The notes: generated from the sequence alone by a model not told the origin. Positions 44,290-54,283 are shown, counted from the stretch's first letter. The stretch is 64,000 bases of DNA from Calothrix sp. PCC 7103 (GCF_000331305.1 NZ_KB217478.1:5243595-5307594), one strand, 5' to 3'. Translations and numbers: made by a program.

Positions 44290-46206
44290 CGTCAGAAAAC
44301 TCCTTTTCAATTTTAATGATTAATGGTAGAAACGCCGTTTATAAACTTGCTATCTTCATATTAACAATACTGTTTTATGAAAAAGCAAATCTTATTATCT
44401 GCACTTTTAAATGGAATACTATATTTACTTACTCAAACCGCCATTAAATTAACGATTCTCGCTTGTAAACTAATTGTGGATATTGCTTGTTAAATGTAAA
44501 TTAATACCTGTCTTAAGCTTTTGCTGGTACTACAAATGCTCAAATTTTACAAACTCGCACTCTCGCTTATTGAACAAAATATAACTAATTATTTCTACTA
44601 CCTAGATATTTTGTTTCACAAACAAACTCATTAGTTTGACTTATCCAGGAAATTTAGACTTAAGTAGTTTTACCAGCTTTGACCCACAAGAGGTTCAAGT
44701 TACTAGACATAATTATCTAAATACATATTAATAATAATTTATAACCTTTTTTCACAATATGCAACATTATTTTCATAATCCACGCATTACACGTATGCTT
44801 TAGCAACATAGTTAACCTTAAAGAAAATTTTCATAATCAACGCAAAACATTGAAACCCTTTACATAATTACCTTATACACAAATGCATAAACTCGCAAAC
44901 ATTTATAAAGTGTTTGCAAAGTGCCATTTGTTACAAATAACAAAAATTCACATAATTAATTAATCTGATTATCAATTTAGAGCCAGATTAAATATTTTTG
45001 ACACTATTAACTTTCCTTTTCTCATGTCAAGTATCAAAATACACATTTTGTCTAGGCTTTAGTATTGATAATCAACAAGTTAGTTCTGCGTATTCAAGCA
45101 TTGAGTCGGGTTGACTATTATGTGAAGGTAAACGAGCTAATATTGTGACAATAAAATACTGCATAGCTGAAATAATAAGTGTATGTACAAAATTCTCAAA
45201 TTGACTAGCACTCAAAATTATTCTAATCATGCTTACCAAATCTTTGAGTTTTTGATATCATGATGTGAATTTAGTTTTTTACATACTAACTTTATTGGTA
45301 TTAAAAAATTTTAAAGTGTTTGTGTTAAATTGCGATTATTGAATTGTAATATAATTAGATGCCGATTTAGTACAAAATTTCGCAAAAAACGATTTTTAAT
45401 ACTAAGACAAAATATAAGTCAGCTTTAATTACTACGCTTACTATTATTTTTACTTAAAAAAGCGTAACATCTGTAAACGGTTATACAAAACAAATACATA
45501 ACAGGGAATTCATAACAAAAACTAAAGTGTCTGGACTGACCTGACTTTTGACGGCATGTTTAAGACATCTCCCTCAACCCCTCTTCTACAAGGAGATGAG
45601 AGCAATTGTACTTCCCCCTTCCCTCGTAGGGAAGGGGGTTGGGGGTTAGGTTTTACGTAGCGTTTTCCACATAACGTGAAAAGTCAGATAGACTGACTAG
45701 TGACATTACCAAAATAGCACCGATGTATATATGTTAGCTAGCCCCAATATAGAATTACTTAGTAAATAATCGTGAAATAATCAGCCCTAATTTTAAAGCG
45801 ACTGTAAATTTAAATTTTAGAAACTGGGTTTTTTTATACATTTTTATGCCGTTCTAAGATATAAACATCCGTCAACTTGCTTAAGTATTAAATAAAAATA
45901 GCTACTTATATATATCACTGAAACTACTTAGGTAATAATTCTTATTGAAATTCCTATGCCTTGCAATATAAAGGTGCATTGATTAAAAGGTTAAGTTTAT
46001 GTAAACTCAAACGAAAAAGTAGTGAAATTCTCTACGTATTATCACGTGCAGAACATGATATAGTGTTACTCTAATCAATATAGACATTTGTAACATTTCT
46101 GTAATTATTAATTAAGTACTTTAACTTATCAAAAATTGTATAAATAAAGATAAATTTTACACTAATTTCATTGCACTAGTAATGTGACTGTCCTAGAGAA
46201 AAATCT
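44290..46206. other. 1.9 kb AT-rich gene desert
   Basis: No reading frame over 60 codons and no RNA gene that I recognise. The sequence is very AT-rich, with many short TAAT/ATTA runs. It contains no GGCGCC, unlike nearly every stretch of this length elsewhere. It must carry the promoters of the divergent invertase and hypothetical genes. One 170-base repeat-like element sits inside (45531-45700). Confidence 0.7.
45531..45700. repeat. MITE-like element with inverted ends
   Basis: CTGACTTTTGACG (45541-45553) and CGTGAAAAGTCAG (45675-45687) are inverted over 12 of 13 bases, with weaker similarity outside. The interior holds a second hairpin (CTTCCCCCTTCCC at 45616 on, with GGGAAGGGGG). It encodes nothing. 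The element lies alone in the gene desert. Mobile origin is inferred. Confidence 0.5.
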
Positions 46207-47319
46207 ATGCTAAAAACAACTCAAGTTTTAGAAACTCCGCCAGTTGAACGTTTGCTTAACCTCTGGGCAAAGGGTTATACACTTGGCATCAATGGAAGTA
46301 ATAACCAAAATTCACTTGGTAGTAAGTTGCTTGAGAGTTCATCTGCAAAAGGTCGGGCTTTAACAGCGACCAAGCTAAAAGATAATATACTTACTGTTAA
46401 TTGCCAAATGGGGTGGATACAAACGAAGACACTTTATGCTTATATTCCGAATGTGATGGATTTGACGGAAGCACGTCGAATTACACAGTTTGCGTTTCGC
46501 GTATACAAAAAGTTAATTGAGGTTTACCAAAAATCTCCGTGTGCAAACGAAACGCTAACTGACGAATCGTTCTCAAACTTAGAATTACCTGCAATCCAAG
46601 AGTTAGCGTATGCACTTGAACCGACATTACTCGTTTTTCAAGAACAGCATATTGCTTCTAAAGACTGGCGTGCTTTAGGATTTATGACTACGCAATTAAA
46701 TTTTACCAATAAATTAATTGCTAAAAAGCTTGAACCATCTGAAAAAATCCTGCTTGCTCCTTATTTAAAGTTCGTTGAAGAGCAAGTAGCAATACCTTGG
46801 CAAAGAGTTTGTGCTGCGAGTGCAAAGTATAGCTTGGATTCTTTTGAATTTCGCTTGGTCGAAGAAATGCTACCAGAGGCGCCGTCTATTGCTAAAGCTG
46901 TTTATAATCGACTGTTAGAATTACTTCCCGAATATCGAAGTCGTCGTGGTCACTTGGGTGACGAGGATATAGCTCACTCATGCATTCGCGACTTAAATAT
47001 GTTTCAAGCTTACCTTTGGCTATGTCTATTTGAAGATACCATTGCACCAATACAGCAAGAGTTACTACCTTTGTGCGCGATGGTTGTTCAAGGAGTCAAC
47101 ATCAAATGGGAACTAACAGAAAAATGGTGGCAAGTTCTAGAAGAAGAAATTCTAAATCGCATAAATCCCCAAGCTCAACAGCTAATACAACCTTACACCA
47201 AACAAGTCCAAGAATTACTATGGTCTGGGCGCCATCGTTTAGGCTACCCTGAAGACCCCCTTCGTAATAATCACTTCAGTAATTCCAACTCCTCAACTCA
47301 TTCCCAACTTAATCACTAA
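46207..47319 (+). CDS. Conserved hypothetical protein (370 aa)
   Basis: Not recognised. It is a mostly helical, soluble protein (MDLTEARRITQFAFRVYKKLIEVYQKS, YLKFVEEQVAIPWQRVCAASAKYSLDSFEFRLVEEMLPEAPSIAKAVYNRLLELLPEYRSRRG). No signal peptide, membrane segment or nucleotide motif is seen. The end is Asn/Ser-rich (NNHFSNSNSSTHSQ). The first frame is clean from ATG to stop. Its 3' end overlaps the converging sugar nucleotidyltransferase gene by 11 bases. It is preceded by the gene desert, so it may have complex regulation. Confidence 0.65.
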   Translation: MLKTTQVLETPPVERLLNLWAKGYTLGINGSNNQNSLGSKLLESSSAKGRALTATKLKDNILTVNCQMGWIQTKTLYAYIPNVMDLTEARRITQFAFRVYKKLIEVYQKSPCANETLTDESFSNLELPAIQELAYALEPTLLVFQEQHIASKDWRALGFMTTQLNFTNKLIAKKLEPSEKILLAPYLKFVEEQVAIPWQRVCAASAKYSLDSFEFRLVEEMLPEAPSIAKAVYNRLLELLPEYRSRRGHLGDEDIAHSCIRDLNMFQAYLWLCLFEDTIAPIQQELLPLCAMVVQGVNIKWELTEKWWQVLEEEILNRINPQAQQLIQPYTKQVQELLWSGRHRLGYPEDPLRNNHFSNSNSSTHSQLNH

Positions 47320-48127
47320 ACTGATTATTACTACACCGCTGCACAGCGAGCATCAAATCACTAGGTGTCCCAATATCCAAATAACTACCATTATCAAAAA
47401 CCTCAGCCTCAACGCGCATACCTTGTTGAATAGCTGCCTGTATTACATTACCAATAGGTAACTCCGGTAGACTCAACAAATTATTTGTTGACTTTAAATT
47501 CGATACAAAAGAATGCAAAAACTCTGTAAATGTCGGCGCCCATACAGCGATAGCCCACATATATCGTAAATTCGATTGTGGGGGTTTCTCAACAATTAGC
47601 CTAACTTTACCCGTACTATCAAAATCAACCATACCAGCTTTTTGGGGTTGTTCTGTAGGGAATAACCCTAAAACAACATCGGCGCCAAGAGCTTGACGTG
47701 CGATAATTCGCTGGAACCCATCAAGCGGTTCAAATAAAATATCAGGAAAACCCAAAGCCACAATCGCATCTTGAACAAACGGGTACGCCTGGTCTAGTGT
47801 AAAAGGAACACCATGAGGCAATCCCATCATCAAATACCCCAAGTTCATCTCAAGCATTGAGCCATCACCAAAATAAGCAGGAATATCCCATTTACCTGGT
47901 CGCAAAATAAAATACGCCGTCTCAATACCTGCTAGCCGCATCTTTTCGAGCAAATAATGCGAAACTACTTTAGGGCGTAGTTTATCCTCTTTATCATTAA
48001 ATTTATTTTGATAACAAATATTTCGAACTTGAAACCCTACAGGATATAATTCTTTACTCAGTGGTAAAGGTGAAATACGTGTTGCTTGCCCACCCGCAGG
48101 TAACAATCCTATAATTCGCCGATTCAT
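47309..48127 (-). CDS. Sugar nucleotidyltransferase-like protein
   Basis: The protein has about 272 residues. IIGLLPAGGQATRISPLPLSKELYPVGF is a recognisable form of the G-G-x-G-T-R-x5-P-K loop, with GGQATR in place of GGxGTR. IVALGFPDILFEPLDGF is the metal/nucleotide-binding strand, DVVLGLFPTEQPQKAGMVDFD matches the family core, and FDNGSYLDIGTPSDLMLAV closes it. It should transfer NMP to a sugar phosphate; the altered loop suggests an unusual substrate or reduced activity. The ATG at 48125-48127 is preferred. Confidence 0.8.
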   Translation of the reverse strand: MNRRIIGLLPAGGQATRISPLPLSKELYPVGFQVRNICYQNKFNDKEDKLRPKVVSHYLLEKMRLAGIETAYFILRPGKWDIPAYFGDGSMLEMNLGYLMMGLPHGVPFTLDQAYPFVQDAIVALGFPDILFEPLDGFQRIIARQALGADVVLGLFPTEQPQKAGMVDFDSTGKVRLIVEKPPQSNLRYMWAIAVWAPTFTEFLHSFVSNLKSTNNLLSLPELPIGNVIQAAIQQGMRVEAEVFDNGSYLDIGTPSDLMLAVQRCSNNQFSD

Positions 48128-48313
48128 ACAGCTTTGCAATTAATTAAAATATTAATATTACAAGTATCACAAATCACTTGAATATTTACGGGAATTCTGT
48201 ATGAATTGGTAGATAAATAAATATCCCCTTCTCAAACAAAACTCATGCTTAAGAAGAGGTTAACTATATATCTATATATATCTATCTATTCATAGTTTAT
48301 GCGTTTGTAACCG

Positions 48314-48643
48314 TTATTCAACTGAAACAGCATCCACATCAATCGTCTGTGTCTGTGTATTGGCTTGTGAACTTGTTGTGGTAGTGGTGTTGCTACTATC
48401 GCTAACCTCGGTGTCTCCTTTACGCGCTTTAAAGCCCTCAATCACTAACTGAGATACTTCTGATACTAGTAAAGTCAATATCAAAGCGTCATCGATTTGT
48501 CCGACAATAGGTAAAAAGTCTGGAGCAATATCAAATGGACTAATAAAATACAAAGCTGTACCTAGAATTACCCACCAGCGATATTTGGGGTTGCGTATCA
48601 AATCACGGTACCATCCGTAAACAGCTTGAATCGAGAATTTCAT
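48314..48643 (-). CDS. DUF1232 (YkvA) membrane-associated protein
   Basis: The protein has 109 residues. YRDLIRNPKYRWWVILGTALYFISPFDIAPDFLPIVGQIDDALILTLLVSEVSQLV is the DUF1232 signature (YxxSPxDxxPDxxPxxGxxDD). The tail is Thr/Ser-rich. Function unknown; it is common in cyanobacteria. Confidence 0.85.
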   Translation of the reverse strand: MKFSIQAVYGWYRDLIRNPKYRWWVILGTALYFISPFDIAPDFLPIVGQIDDALILTLLVSEVSQLVIEGFKARKGDTEVSDSSNTTTTTSSQANTQTQTIDVDAVSVE

Positions 48644-48821
48644 ATATTGAACCTCCTTATTAGCTTTAATTTTGCATGATATTGCCTTAAACTTCCTGTG
48701 GGAATAACCGCCCTTAATTGTCCAGAAGGTGCGAAAAACTTATTTCTGTAATGGCTGCTGTGTAGCCAGACTAGAGCTTAATAGCTTGCTTGTCGTTTTT
48801 AGAAGAGGAAAAGTTAAAACC

Positions 48822-49607
48822 GTGGATATAATAGCTGAATTTAGAAGAGGCGGACCCGCAATGTATCCGCTACTCGCGTTGTCAGTTTTGACGATAAGCG
48901 TAGTTTTTGAGCGGTTATGGTTTTGGCTCCGCATGTTGAACCAAGAGCGTCAAATAGTCGAGCGCGTTTTGGAAGCTGCGCGTGAAAATTGGGGATTAGC
49001 TCGTGATATTGCCCAACGTGCTACTGACCAGCCAATTGGCAGATTTTTATACGCTCCTTTGAGTTTGACAAAAAACGACCCTGAAACTTTTCGACTTGCC
49101 TTAGAAGCAACTGCTGAAGATGAGTTAACTGGAATGCGACGTGGTGAGAAGCTTTTAGAAGCAGTAATTGCCCTGGCGCCACTTTTAGGTTTGTTTGGTA
49201 CAGTGTGGGGACTAATTCAGTCATTGCGCGCGATTAAAATCGGTGATTTAGGAACCGAGGCAACAGCAGGAGTGACTACAGGTATTGGGGAGTCATTAAT
49301 TAGTACAGCTGCAGGACTAGTAGTCGCAATTACAAGTTTGGTATTTTACCGCTTGTTTCAGTCATTCATTTTTAATCAAGTTCAGGTATTTCGCAAAGCA
49401 GGTAACGAGCTAGAACTATTGTACCGCCAGTCACCTCCATCTGACATCAATGTCGTAAATACAGAAACTCCAACTTTACTGGCACCAGAAACCAACAGCA
49501 ATAGAAATTCCGAAGGAAGTTCTCCACGCAAGAGAGGAAAAAATCGGTTTGGCGACCCTTACGAAGCTCCAACGGAACCAAATCCTACCGATTCAGACAA
49601 TATATAG
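48822..49607 (+). CDS. MotA/TolQ/ExbB proton channel protein
   Basis: The protein has about 261 residues. The GTG at 48822 (VDIIAEFRRGGPAMYPLLALSVLTISVVFERLWFW) is the natural start; the open frame further upstream is not family-like. ELTGMRRGEKLLEAVIALAPLLGLFGTVWGLIQSLRAI and GVTTGIGESLISTAAGLVVAITSLVFYRLFQ are the conserved TM2/TM3 regions. With ExbD downstream it forms an ion-driven motor for TonB-type uptake or envelope work. The tail is Asn/Pro/Ser-rich. Confidence 0.9.
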   Translation: MDIIAEFRRGGPAMYPLLALSVLTISVVFERLWFWLRMLNQERQIVERVLEAARENWGLARDIAQRATDQPIGRFLYAPLSLTKNDPETFRLALEATAEDELTGMRRGEKLLEAVIALAPLLGLFGTVWGLIQSLRAIKIGDLGTEATAGVTTGIGESLISTAAGLVVAITSLVFYRLFQSFIFNQVQVFRKAGNELELLYRQSPPSDINVVNTETPTLLAPETNSNRNSEGSSPRKRGKNRFGDPYEAPTEPNPTDSDNI

Positions 49608-49664
49608 TTCAACAACTAATAGAACAATACGAACGTAGCTCAGATACAAGATGCGGAGACGTGA

Positions 49665-50384
49665 ATGAAAATAAACCTTAATAATTCCAAAGATGAGGCT
49701 CAAGTACAAATCATTCCTTTAATAGACGTAATCTTTTGTATTTTGACGTTTTTTCTCTTGGCAGCACTACAATTTTCTAGACAACAAGCAATACGTGGTA
49801 TTAACTTTGACTTAGCACCAGCCAAATCAGGAACAACAATTCCTGGAACATCTGCACCTGGCTCACCAGCTAACCAAGCAGAAACAAAAGATGGGCAAAG
49901 ACTAGTACTATATCTTGACGCACTAGGTCAAATTATTGACATTAGCACCCCAGCGCAAACTCAAATTCCCAAAGAGCAATTGCGAACATACTTAGAAAAT
50001 TATGTCAAGCAAAATCCTACAAAACCTTTAGTACTATATGCAGCGCGTTCAGTAAGCTACAACGATGTAATTGGAACCATAGATTTACTGAGACAAGTCG
50101 GTGGCGACCGTGTTTCTTTAGCAGTATCAGCCAGTGGCGCCGATCAAACATTACCCGAACCAACACCAGGCGCCATTCCCAACCAAACAATCCCAAATAC
50201 TGTGGTGCCGAACCCTATTCAACCAATTAACCCACAAATTAACCCACAAGGTAACATTAACCCTAATTTACCTAATCAAGCTCCGCCAATTCCGGCTCCA
50301 GGTATAACTGTACCTAGTGGCAAAAATATTAATCCCGGCACAGCTCCAGCACAACAGCAGGCCCCTACAACAAATAATAATTAA
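49665..50384 (+). CDS. ExbD/TolR-family protein with Pro/Asn-rich tail
   Basis: This 239-residue protein has one membrane span with the conserved Asp (IIPLIDVIFCILTFFLLAALQFSRQQ). A periplasmic domain follows (GQRLVLYLDALGQIIDI.. KPLVLYAARSVSYNDVIGTIDLLRQVGGDRVSLAV). The C-terminal 75 or so residues are low complexity (NPQINPQGNINPNLPNQAPPIPAPG), longer than usual for ExbD. It is 57 bases after ExbB; no tonB gene is visible nearby. Confidence 0.9.
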   Translation: MKINLNNSKDEAQVQIIPLIDVIFCILTFFLLAALQFSRQQAIRGINFDLAPAKSGTTIPGTSAPGSPANQAETKDGQRLVLYLDALGQIIDISTPAQTQIPKEQLRTYLENYVKQNPTKPLVLYAARSVSYNDVIGTIDLLRQVGGDRVSLAVSASGADQTLPEPTPGAIPNQTIPNTVVPNPIQPINPQINPQGNINPNLPNQAPPIPAPGITVPSGKNINPGTAPAQQQAPTTNNN

Positions 50385-50387
50385 AAT

Positions 50388-50435
50388 AATCCCCCCTAAC
50401 CCCGTTATAGAGCGTTCTGGTTGGGGGATTAATTT
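50388..50435 (+). terminator. Probable terminator after exbD-like gene
   Basis: AATCCCCC..AACC pairs with GGTTGGGGGATT, with a small bulge, and is followed by AATTTAT. It begins just after the stop codon. Confidence 0.6.
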
Positions 50436-50601
50436 ATCAAAAATAAAAATATCTAAAATAGTTCTCTAATAGCGGAATTTCTTATTCAAATTTACAAATA
50501 ATAACTTTCATATTTGATGTTATTGCTGCGGAAGAATCTTCTTGCAAACGATGACACCATAATAACAAGCCTACGCCATTCACGTTTCAAGGTATGTGGC
50601 A

Positions 50602-50964
50602 ATGAATATTACATCAATTATGATTGCTTGGTTTGTAACAGCAGCCAGCTTTTTTGCTATCAGTAAACTTCCAATTGGAGTTGACATTGATTCTCCTGAC
50701 AAAACTTTTACTGCTGCTGCCGCTCTTGGCATTATAACAGTAATGGTTAAACCGCTTCTTACCTTTGTATTTGCAATACCAAATGCTTTAACCTTTAACT
50801 TCTTTCCAGACTTTTTTACCTTCGTTATCGGAGTTATTTGTTTCTGTTTAGCTGCTTATTTTGTACAGGGTTTTCGTTTACGCTATGGCATCTGGAGCGC
50901 AATAATGGGCGCCTTAGCATTGTCAATAGTCAGTAACATTATCTACCGCATCGTACCCATTTAA
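50602..50964 (+). CDS. Phage-holin-type (holin_4 superfamily) small membrane protein
   Basis: The protein has about 120 residues and four hydrophobic helices (IMIAWFVTAASFFAISKLPIG, ALGIITVMVKPLLTFVFAIPNALT, FFTFVIGVICFCLAAYFV, WSAIMGALALSIVSNIIY). VKPLL and the layout match the 'phage holin family' proteins found in many cyanobacterial chromosomes, where no phage is present. The function is not established. The ATG at 50602 is preferred over the GTG at 50596. Confidence 0.8.
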   Translation: MNITSIMIAWFVTAASFFAISKLPIGVDIDSPDKTFTAAAALGIITVMVKPLLTFVFAIPNALTFNFFPDFFTFVIGVICFCLAAYFVQGFRLRYGIWSAIMGALALSIVSNIIYRIVPI

Positions 50965-50967
50965 TAG

Positions 50968-51025
50968 TTGAAAGTGTTGAGTGCTGAGTAAAAAGTAAGA
51001 AGAAATAATTCAGCACTCATTACTT
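50968..51025. repeat. GTGCTGAGT-type hairpin repeat
   Basis: GTTGAGTGCTGAGTAAAAAG pairs with ATTCAGCACTCA.. between convergent genes. Related copies occur at 36279, 40750 and 61550. It probably acts as a shared terminator. Confidence 0.65.
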
Positions 51026-51027
51026 TA

Positions 51028-51705
51028 CTACTGTTTAGCTTTTGCGCGTTCTTCACGCTTTTTACGGTCAGCTTGCAGCATATCAGCCATTACAGCCATA
51101 GCTTGCGTCATTTTATCGAGGTTGGAGCGATATAACTCTAAATCTTTATTGAGTTTGTCGTCAGAAATATTCAAACCCTTAGCAATAGAGTTGAGAGCTT
51201 CAGTGCGACGCTTTTCATCTTTAACGACTTCTGGGTCAGATGCTTCTAATAGTGTAAATATACCAATAGCAAACAATCTATTATATTTAAACTTAGGATT
51301 ATGAGCGATAGCGTCGAGTTCAGCTTGTAATTGCGTATCGTTTTCTAAACGATTAGTTTGACTCAGCCACCCAACCAAATCATTTACAGGTAAACTCTTG
51401 GCAACATTAAGCAAGCGTGCAGCATCTTGATGATATTGGTCTTGATTTGCCTCAACTGCTTGACAAAGAGCATGAAAGATAGATGCTTTATCGCTTTCTG
51501 GTTGATAACCTTGCATAAAGCGGTCAAACGCTGTGACAACACCCAAGGTGTAAATTGAGTTGTAGCTGAAATCTACATTAACTGATAGTAGATGCATTTC
51601 CACCATCAACTCTTCCACAACTCGACGATAAATTGTGTTTACCGGACGAGTATGAAGCGAGTAGAATGTTCGCTTTGTATCAGAGACAGTACGGACGTTA
51701 TTCAC
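51028..51705 (-). CDS. thf1: Photosystem II biogenesis protein Psb29/Thf1
   Basis: This 225-residue protein starts with the characteristic RTVSDTKRTFYSLHTRPVNTIYRRVVEELMVEMHLLSVNVDFSYNSIYTLGVVTAFDRFMQGYQPE. A helical bundle and the basic coiled-coil end (LDKMTQAMAVMADMLQADRKKREERAKAKQ) follow. Psb29 stabilises the FtsH2/FtsH3 protease complex used in PSII repair. The length is normal. Confidence 0.96.
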   Translation of the reverse strand: MNNVRTVSDTKRTFYSLHTRPVNTIYRRVVEELMVEMHLLSVNVDFSYNSIYTLGVVTAFDRFMQGYQPESDKASIFHALCQAVEANQDQYHQDAARLLNVAKSLPVNDLVGWLSQTNRLENDTQLQAELDAIAHNPKFKYNRLFAIGIFTLLEASDPEVVKDEKRRTEALNSIAKGLNISDDKLNKDLELYRSNLDKMTQAMAVMADMLQADRKKREERAKAKQ

Positions 51706-51993
51706 AACAATAGTTATTTATTAGGACGAAGGAATGTTTGTTTTCTTGTACTAAAGTACAAGGAGAGTCAAAAGACTATACTTTAGACGCTAGTAGCTCT
51801 AAACGCTCTTTAGCTCAGATGCTATCAGAATGGAATATACCCGTATTGCATCTTAAGACACAAGGCTTTTGTATCCTGCATCTCTATTATTATAGCTGTA
51901 GGAGTTATTACATACTCAGGATACTTAATTTAAGCATCTTGATAATGTGTAACTTCTTCTTAACATAATACAGCATAAATTAATATTACCGTA

Positions 51994-52587
51994 ATGCCCT
52001 TCTCATCACAGCTACTAGCCCTCGCTGACTACCTAACTGGTGAATTTGACAACCAAGAACAAGCACTCAGAGACCCTGTATGGTATGTCCACTTGCGCTT
52101 GTGGCAGGTGCCTTTACCCATTTGTTTTGAAGACAGCATAACTATATTCGCTGAACAGGCAAATGCGATTAGCCTTGACAAACCTTATCGACAGAGAATT
52201 ATGAGGTTACGTGAGACAGATAACTTAGATACACCCATTACCGTCCAATATTATATGCCTCAAGACCCAGGTGGATTAGCTGGTGGAGGCAGTAACCCAA
52301 GCAAAATACAAAGTTTGACCACTGACAAGTTAGAATTGCTACCGGGTTGTGTACTAAACGTGTCAGTAAAAGAATTAGCACCCAACTGCTACGAATTTTC
52401 GGCGGTGCCACCAAAAGAAGCCAAATGCACTTTTACTTACCTCGGCAACACCGTGCAAGTCTCGTTAGGGTTTGAAGTTACTCAAACAGAACTCAAAACT
52501 TACGATAGAGGAATTGACGAAGAAACAGGAAGAGCCACTTGGGGAGCTATTATGGGAGCATTTTGCTATACGAAAGTTAGGAGTTAG
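51994..52587 (+). CDS. CpcT/CpeT-type phycobilin lyase
   Basis: This 197-residue protein opens LLALADYLTGEFDNQEQALRDPVWYVHLRLWQVPLP. It continues with FAEQANAISLDKPYRQRIMRL and GCVLNVSVKEL.. FSAVPPKEAKCTFTYLGNTVQV, the CpcT/CpeT beta-barrel. Such proteins attach or chaperone phycobilins on phycobiliprotein beta subunits. No phycobiliprotein gene is nearby. The upstream gap (51706-51993) contains the palindrome TGTACTAAAGTACA at about 51748-51761, of unknown role. Confidence 0.9.
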   Translation: MPFSSQLLALADYLTGEFDNQEQALRDPVWYVHLRLWQVPLPICFEDSITIFAEQANAISLDKPYRQRIMRLRETDNLDTPITVQYYMPQDPGGLAGGGSNPSKIQSLTTDKLELLPGCVLNVSVKELAPNCYEFSAVPPKEAKCTFTYLGNTVQVSLGFEVTQTELKTYDRGIDEETGRATWGAIMGAFCYTKVRS

Positions 52588-52650
52588 GAGTTTTAACATA
52601 TTACTCAGCATGACTCACTCGGCACTCATTACTCATTACTCATTACTTTT
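52568..52650. repeat. Heptamer repeats after the CpcT-like gene
   Basis: GTTAGGAGTTAGGAGTTTT overlaps the stop codon region and is followed by (ACTCATT)x3-4 at about 52620-52647. The same STRR heptamers occur at 24540 and 58455. They fill the gap between convergent genes. Confidence 0.7.
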
Positions 52651-53023
52651 AATTCTGAGGAGTGAGACTGCGAGGTACACCTTCTAAAGCTTCTTCTTCA
52701 GTTTCAAAGATTTCAAATACTGTATCCATCATTGTCACCTCAAAAACAAGCTTGGCTTCTGGGTGAACGTTACAAATACGGAAGCTGCCTTTAACTTTAT
52801 CAGCATCACGCATTCCAGCGACTAAAGAAGTCAAACCTGAACTATCGATAAAGTTGACCTGACCGAGATTCACAACAACGTGACGGCTAAGTTTAGATAT
52901 GCACTCCTGTAACTTTAAGCGAAACTGCCAAGCTGTGGTAATATCCAGGCGCCCAGATGGGGTCAGAACGATTACATCGTTGCCGTCTTGAATGTTATAA
53001 ACTCTTTGGTCGATATGAATCAC
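52649..53023 (-). CDS. STAS-domain protein (anti-sigma antagonist type)
   Basis: This 124-residue protein has VIVLTPSGRLDITTAWQFRLKLQECISKLSRHVVVNLGQVNFIDSSGLTSLVAGMRDADKVKGSFRICNVHPEAKLVFEVTMMDTVFEIFETEEEAL. The phosphorylatable serine of STAS antagonists is present in FIDSSGL. It probably takes part in a partner-switching pathway with an unlinked kinase and phosphatase. Confidence 0.92.
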   Translation of the reverse strand: MIHIDQRVYNIQDGNDVIVLTPSGRLDITTAWQFRLKLQECISKLSRHVVVNLGQVNFIDSSGLTSLVAGMRDADKVKGSFRICNVHPEAKLVFEVTMMDTVFEIFETEEEALEGVPRSLTPQN

Positions 53024-53233
53024 GCTTATCTCTCCCCTGGCACTACGAAATAAAACTAATCTAGTATTTTTTATAACCTTTTATCTCGCTAGTATCCACT
53101 CTTTTTTTATGAATAAATACCCACACCATGCCTAAATGACTATGCTGTGGGCATTATATGTTATGTGGAAATAACAACGAATGTTACATTTTAGTCAAGC
53201 GCATCACTCTTTTTACTTCCTTTTCCTGTCTTT

Positions 53234-54283
53234 TTAGGTATGCGACCAATTTGCCCAATCTTGAGGCTTGAGGAAAGTATCATAAAGTTCTGCTTCTGGA
53301 GTGTTCGGTTCTGGCTTAAAACCATATTCCCAACGCACTAACGGAGGTAGCGACATTAATATCGATTCTGTACGTCCGTTTGTTTGTAATCCAAAAATAG
53401 TTCCTCTGTCGTAGACCAAATTGAATTCGACGTAGCGACCGCGACGATAAAGTTGGAAATTGCGTTGGTGTTCACCGTACTCAGTATTATGGCGCCGTTG
53501 GACGATGGGTACATAAGCAGGTAAGAACGCTCGACCACAGTCTGTAATGAAAGAGAATAATTCTTCCCAAGTGCGTTGTGTGGGTTCGCCAACTTCTTGA
53601 CTGTAATTAGCTGCTAGTCCGTGGTTATCGGGACCGCGATACAAGGCGCCACGACCATCTTGATAATCAAAGAACAAACCACCAACACCGCGTGTTTCGT
53701 TTCGATGTTTTAAATAAAAATATTCATCGCACCAACGTTTAAATACTGGGTAATATTCCGAATGGTGTTTATCACAAGCTTGTTTAAAAGTTTTATGAAA
53801 ATGACTTGCGTCTTCAGCAAAAGGATAGTACGGAGTTAAGTCGGCGCCACCACCGAACCACCATACAGGGCCAGCTTCAAAATAACGGTAGTTTAAATGA
53901 ACGGTAGGTACATAAGGGTTGCGGGGGTGCAACACCATAGATGTGCCAGTAGCGTAGAAACGATGTCCAGCAGCTTCAGGACGCTGGGTCAAAATTGATG
54001 GTGGTAAATGGTCTCCCCACACTTCCGAAAAATTGACACCAGCTTGTTCAAAGATTGCCCCGTCACGTAAAACGCGCGAACGTCCACCACCACCTTCGGG
54101 ACGCTCCCAGCTATCTTCTTGAAACTTGGCAACACCATCAACTGCTTCCAAACCGTTAGCAATTTCGTCTTGTAGCTGACGCATGAAAGCACTAACTCGC
54201 TCTTTCGCGTTGTCTGGGGGTAAAAATTTTGATGGAGAAGTTTGGATAGCAGGAGAATGCGAGTTTGTCAACATAAGTCTCAA
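53234..54283 (-). CDS. hemF: Oxygen-dependent coproporphyrinogen III oxidase
   Basis: This 349-residue protein has [78 protein letters not shown] and [35 protein letters not shown]. These are all HemF signatures. It makes protoporphyrinogen IX for heme and chlorophyll under air. The gene stands alone. The 54284-54976 gap after it holds no clear gene; one short frame with a CPxCG zinc-ribbon-like motif is seen but not called. Confidence 0.98.
   Translation of the reverse strand: MRLMLTNSHSPAIQTSPSKFLPPDNAKERVSAFMRQLQDEIANGLEAVDGVAKFQEDSWERPEGGGGRSRVLRDGAIFEQAGVNFSEVWGDHLPPSILTQRPEAAGHRFYATGTSMVLHPRNPYVPTVHLNYRYFEAGPVWWFGGGADLTPYYPFAEDASHFHKTFKQACDKHHSEYYPVFKRWCDEYFYLKHRNETRGVGGLFFDYQDGRGALYRGPDNHGLAANYSQEVGEPTQRTWEELFSFITDCGRAFLPAYVPIVQRRHNTEYGEHQRNFQLYRRGRYVEFNLVYDRGTIFGLQTNGRTESILMSLPPLVRWEYGFKPEPNTPEAELYDTFLKPQDWANWSHT

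Noticed and set aside
50602-50964. Holin-like gene as evidence of a prophage
   Set aside because: No other phage gene (integrase, terminase, tail) is nearby; such holin-family proteins are chromosomal in many cyanobacteria.
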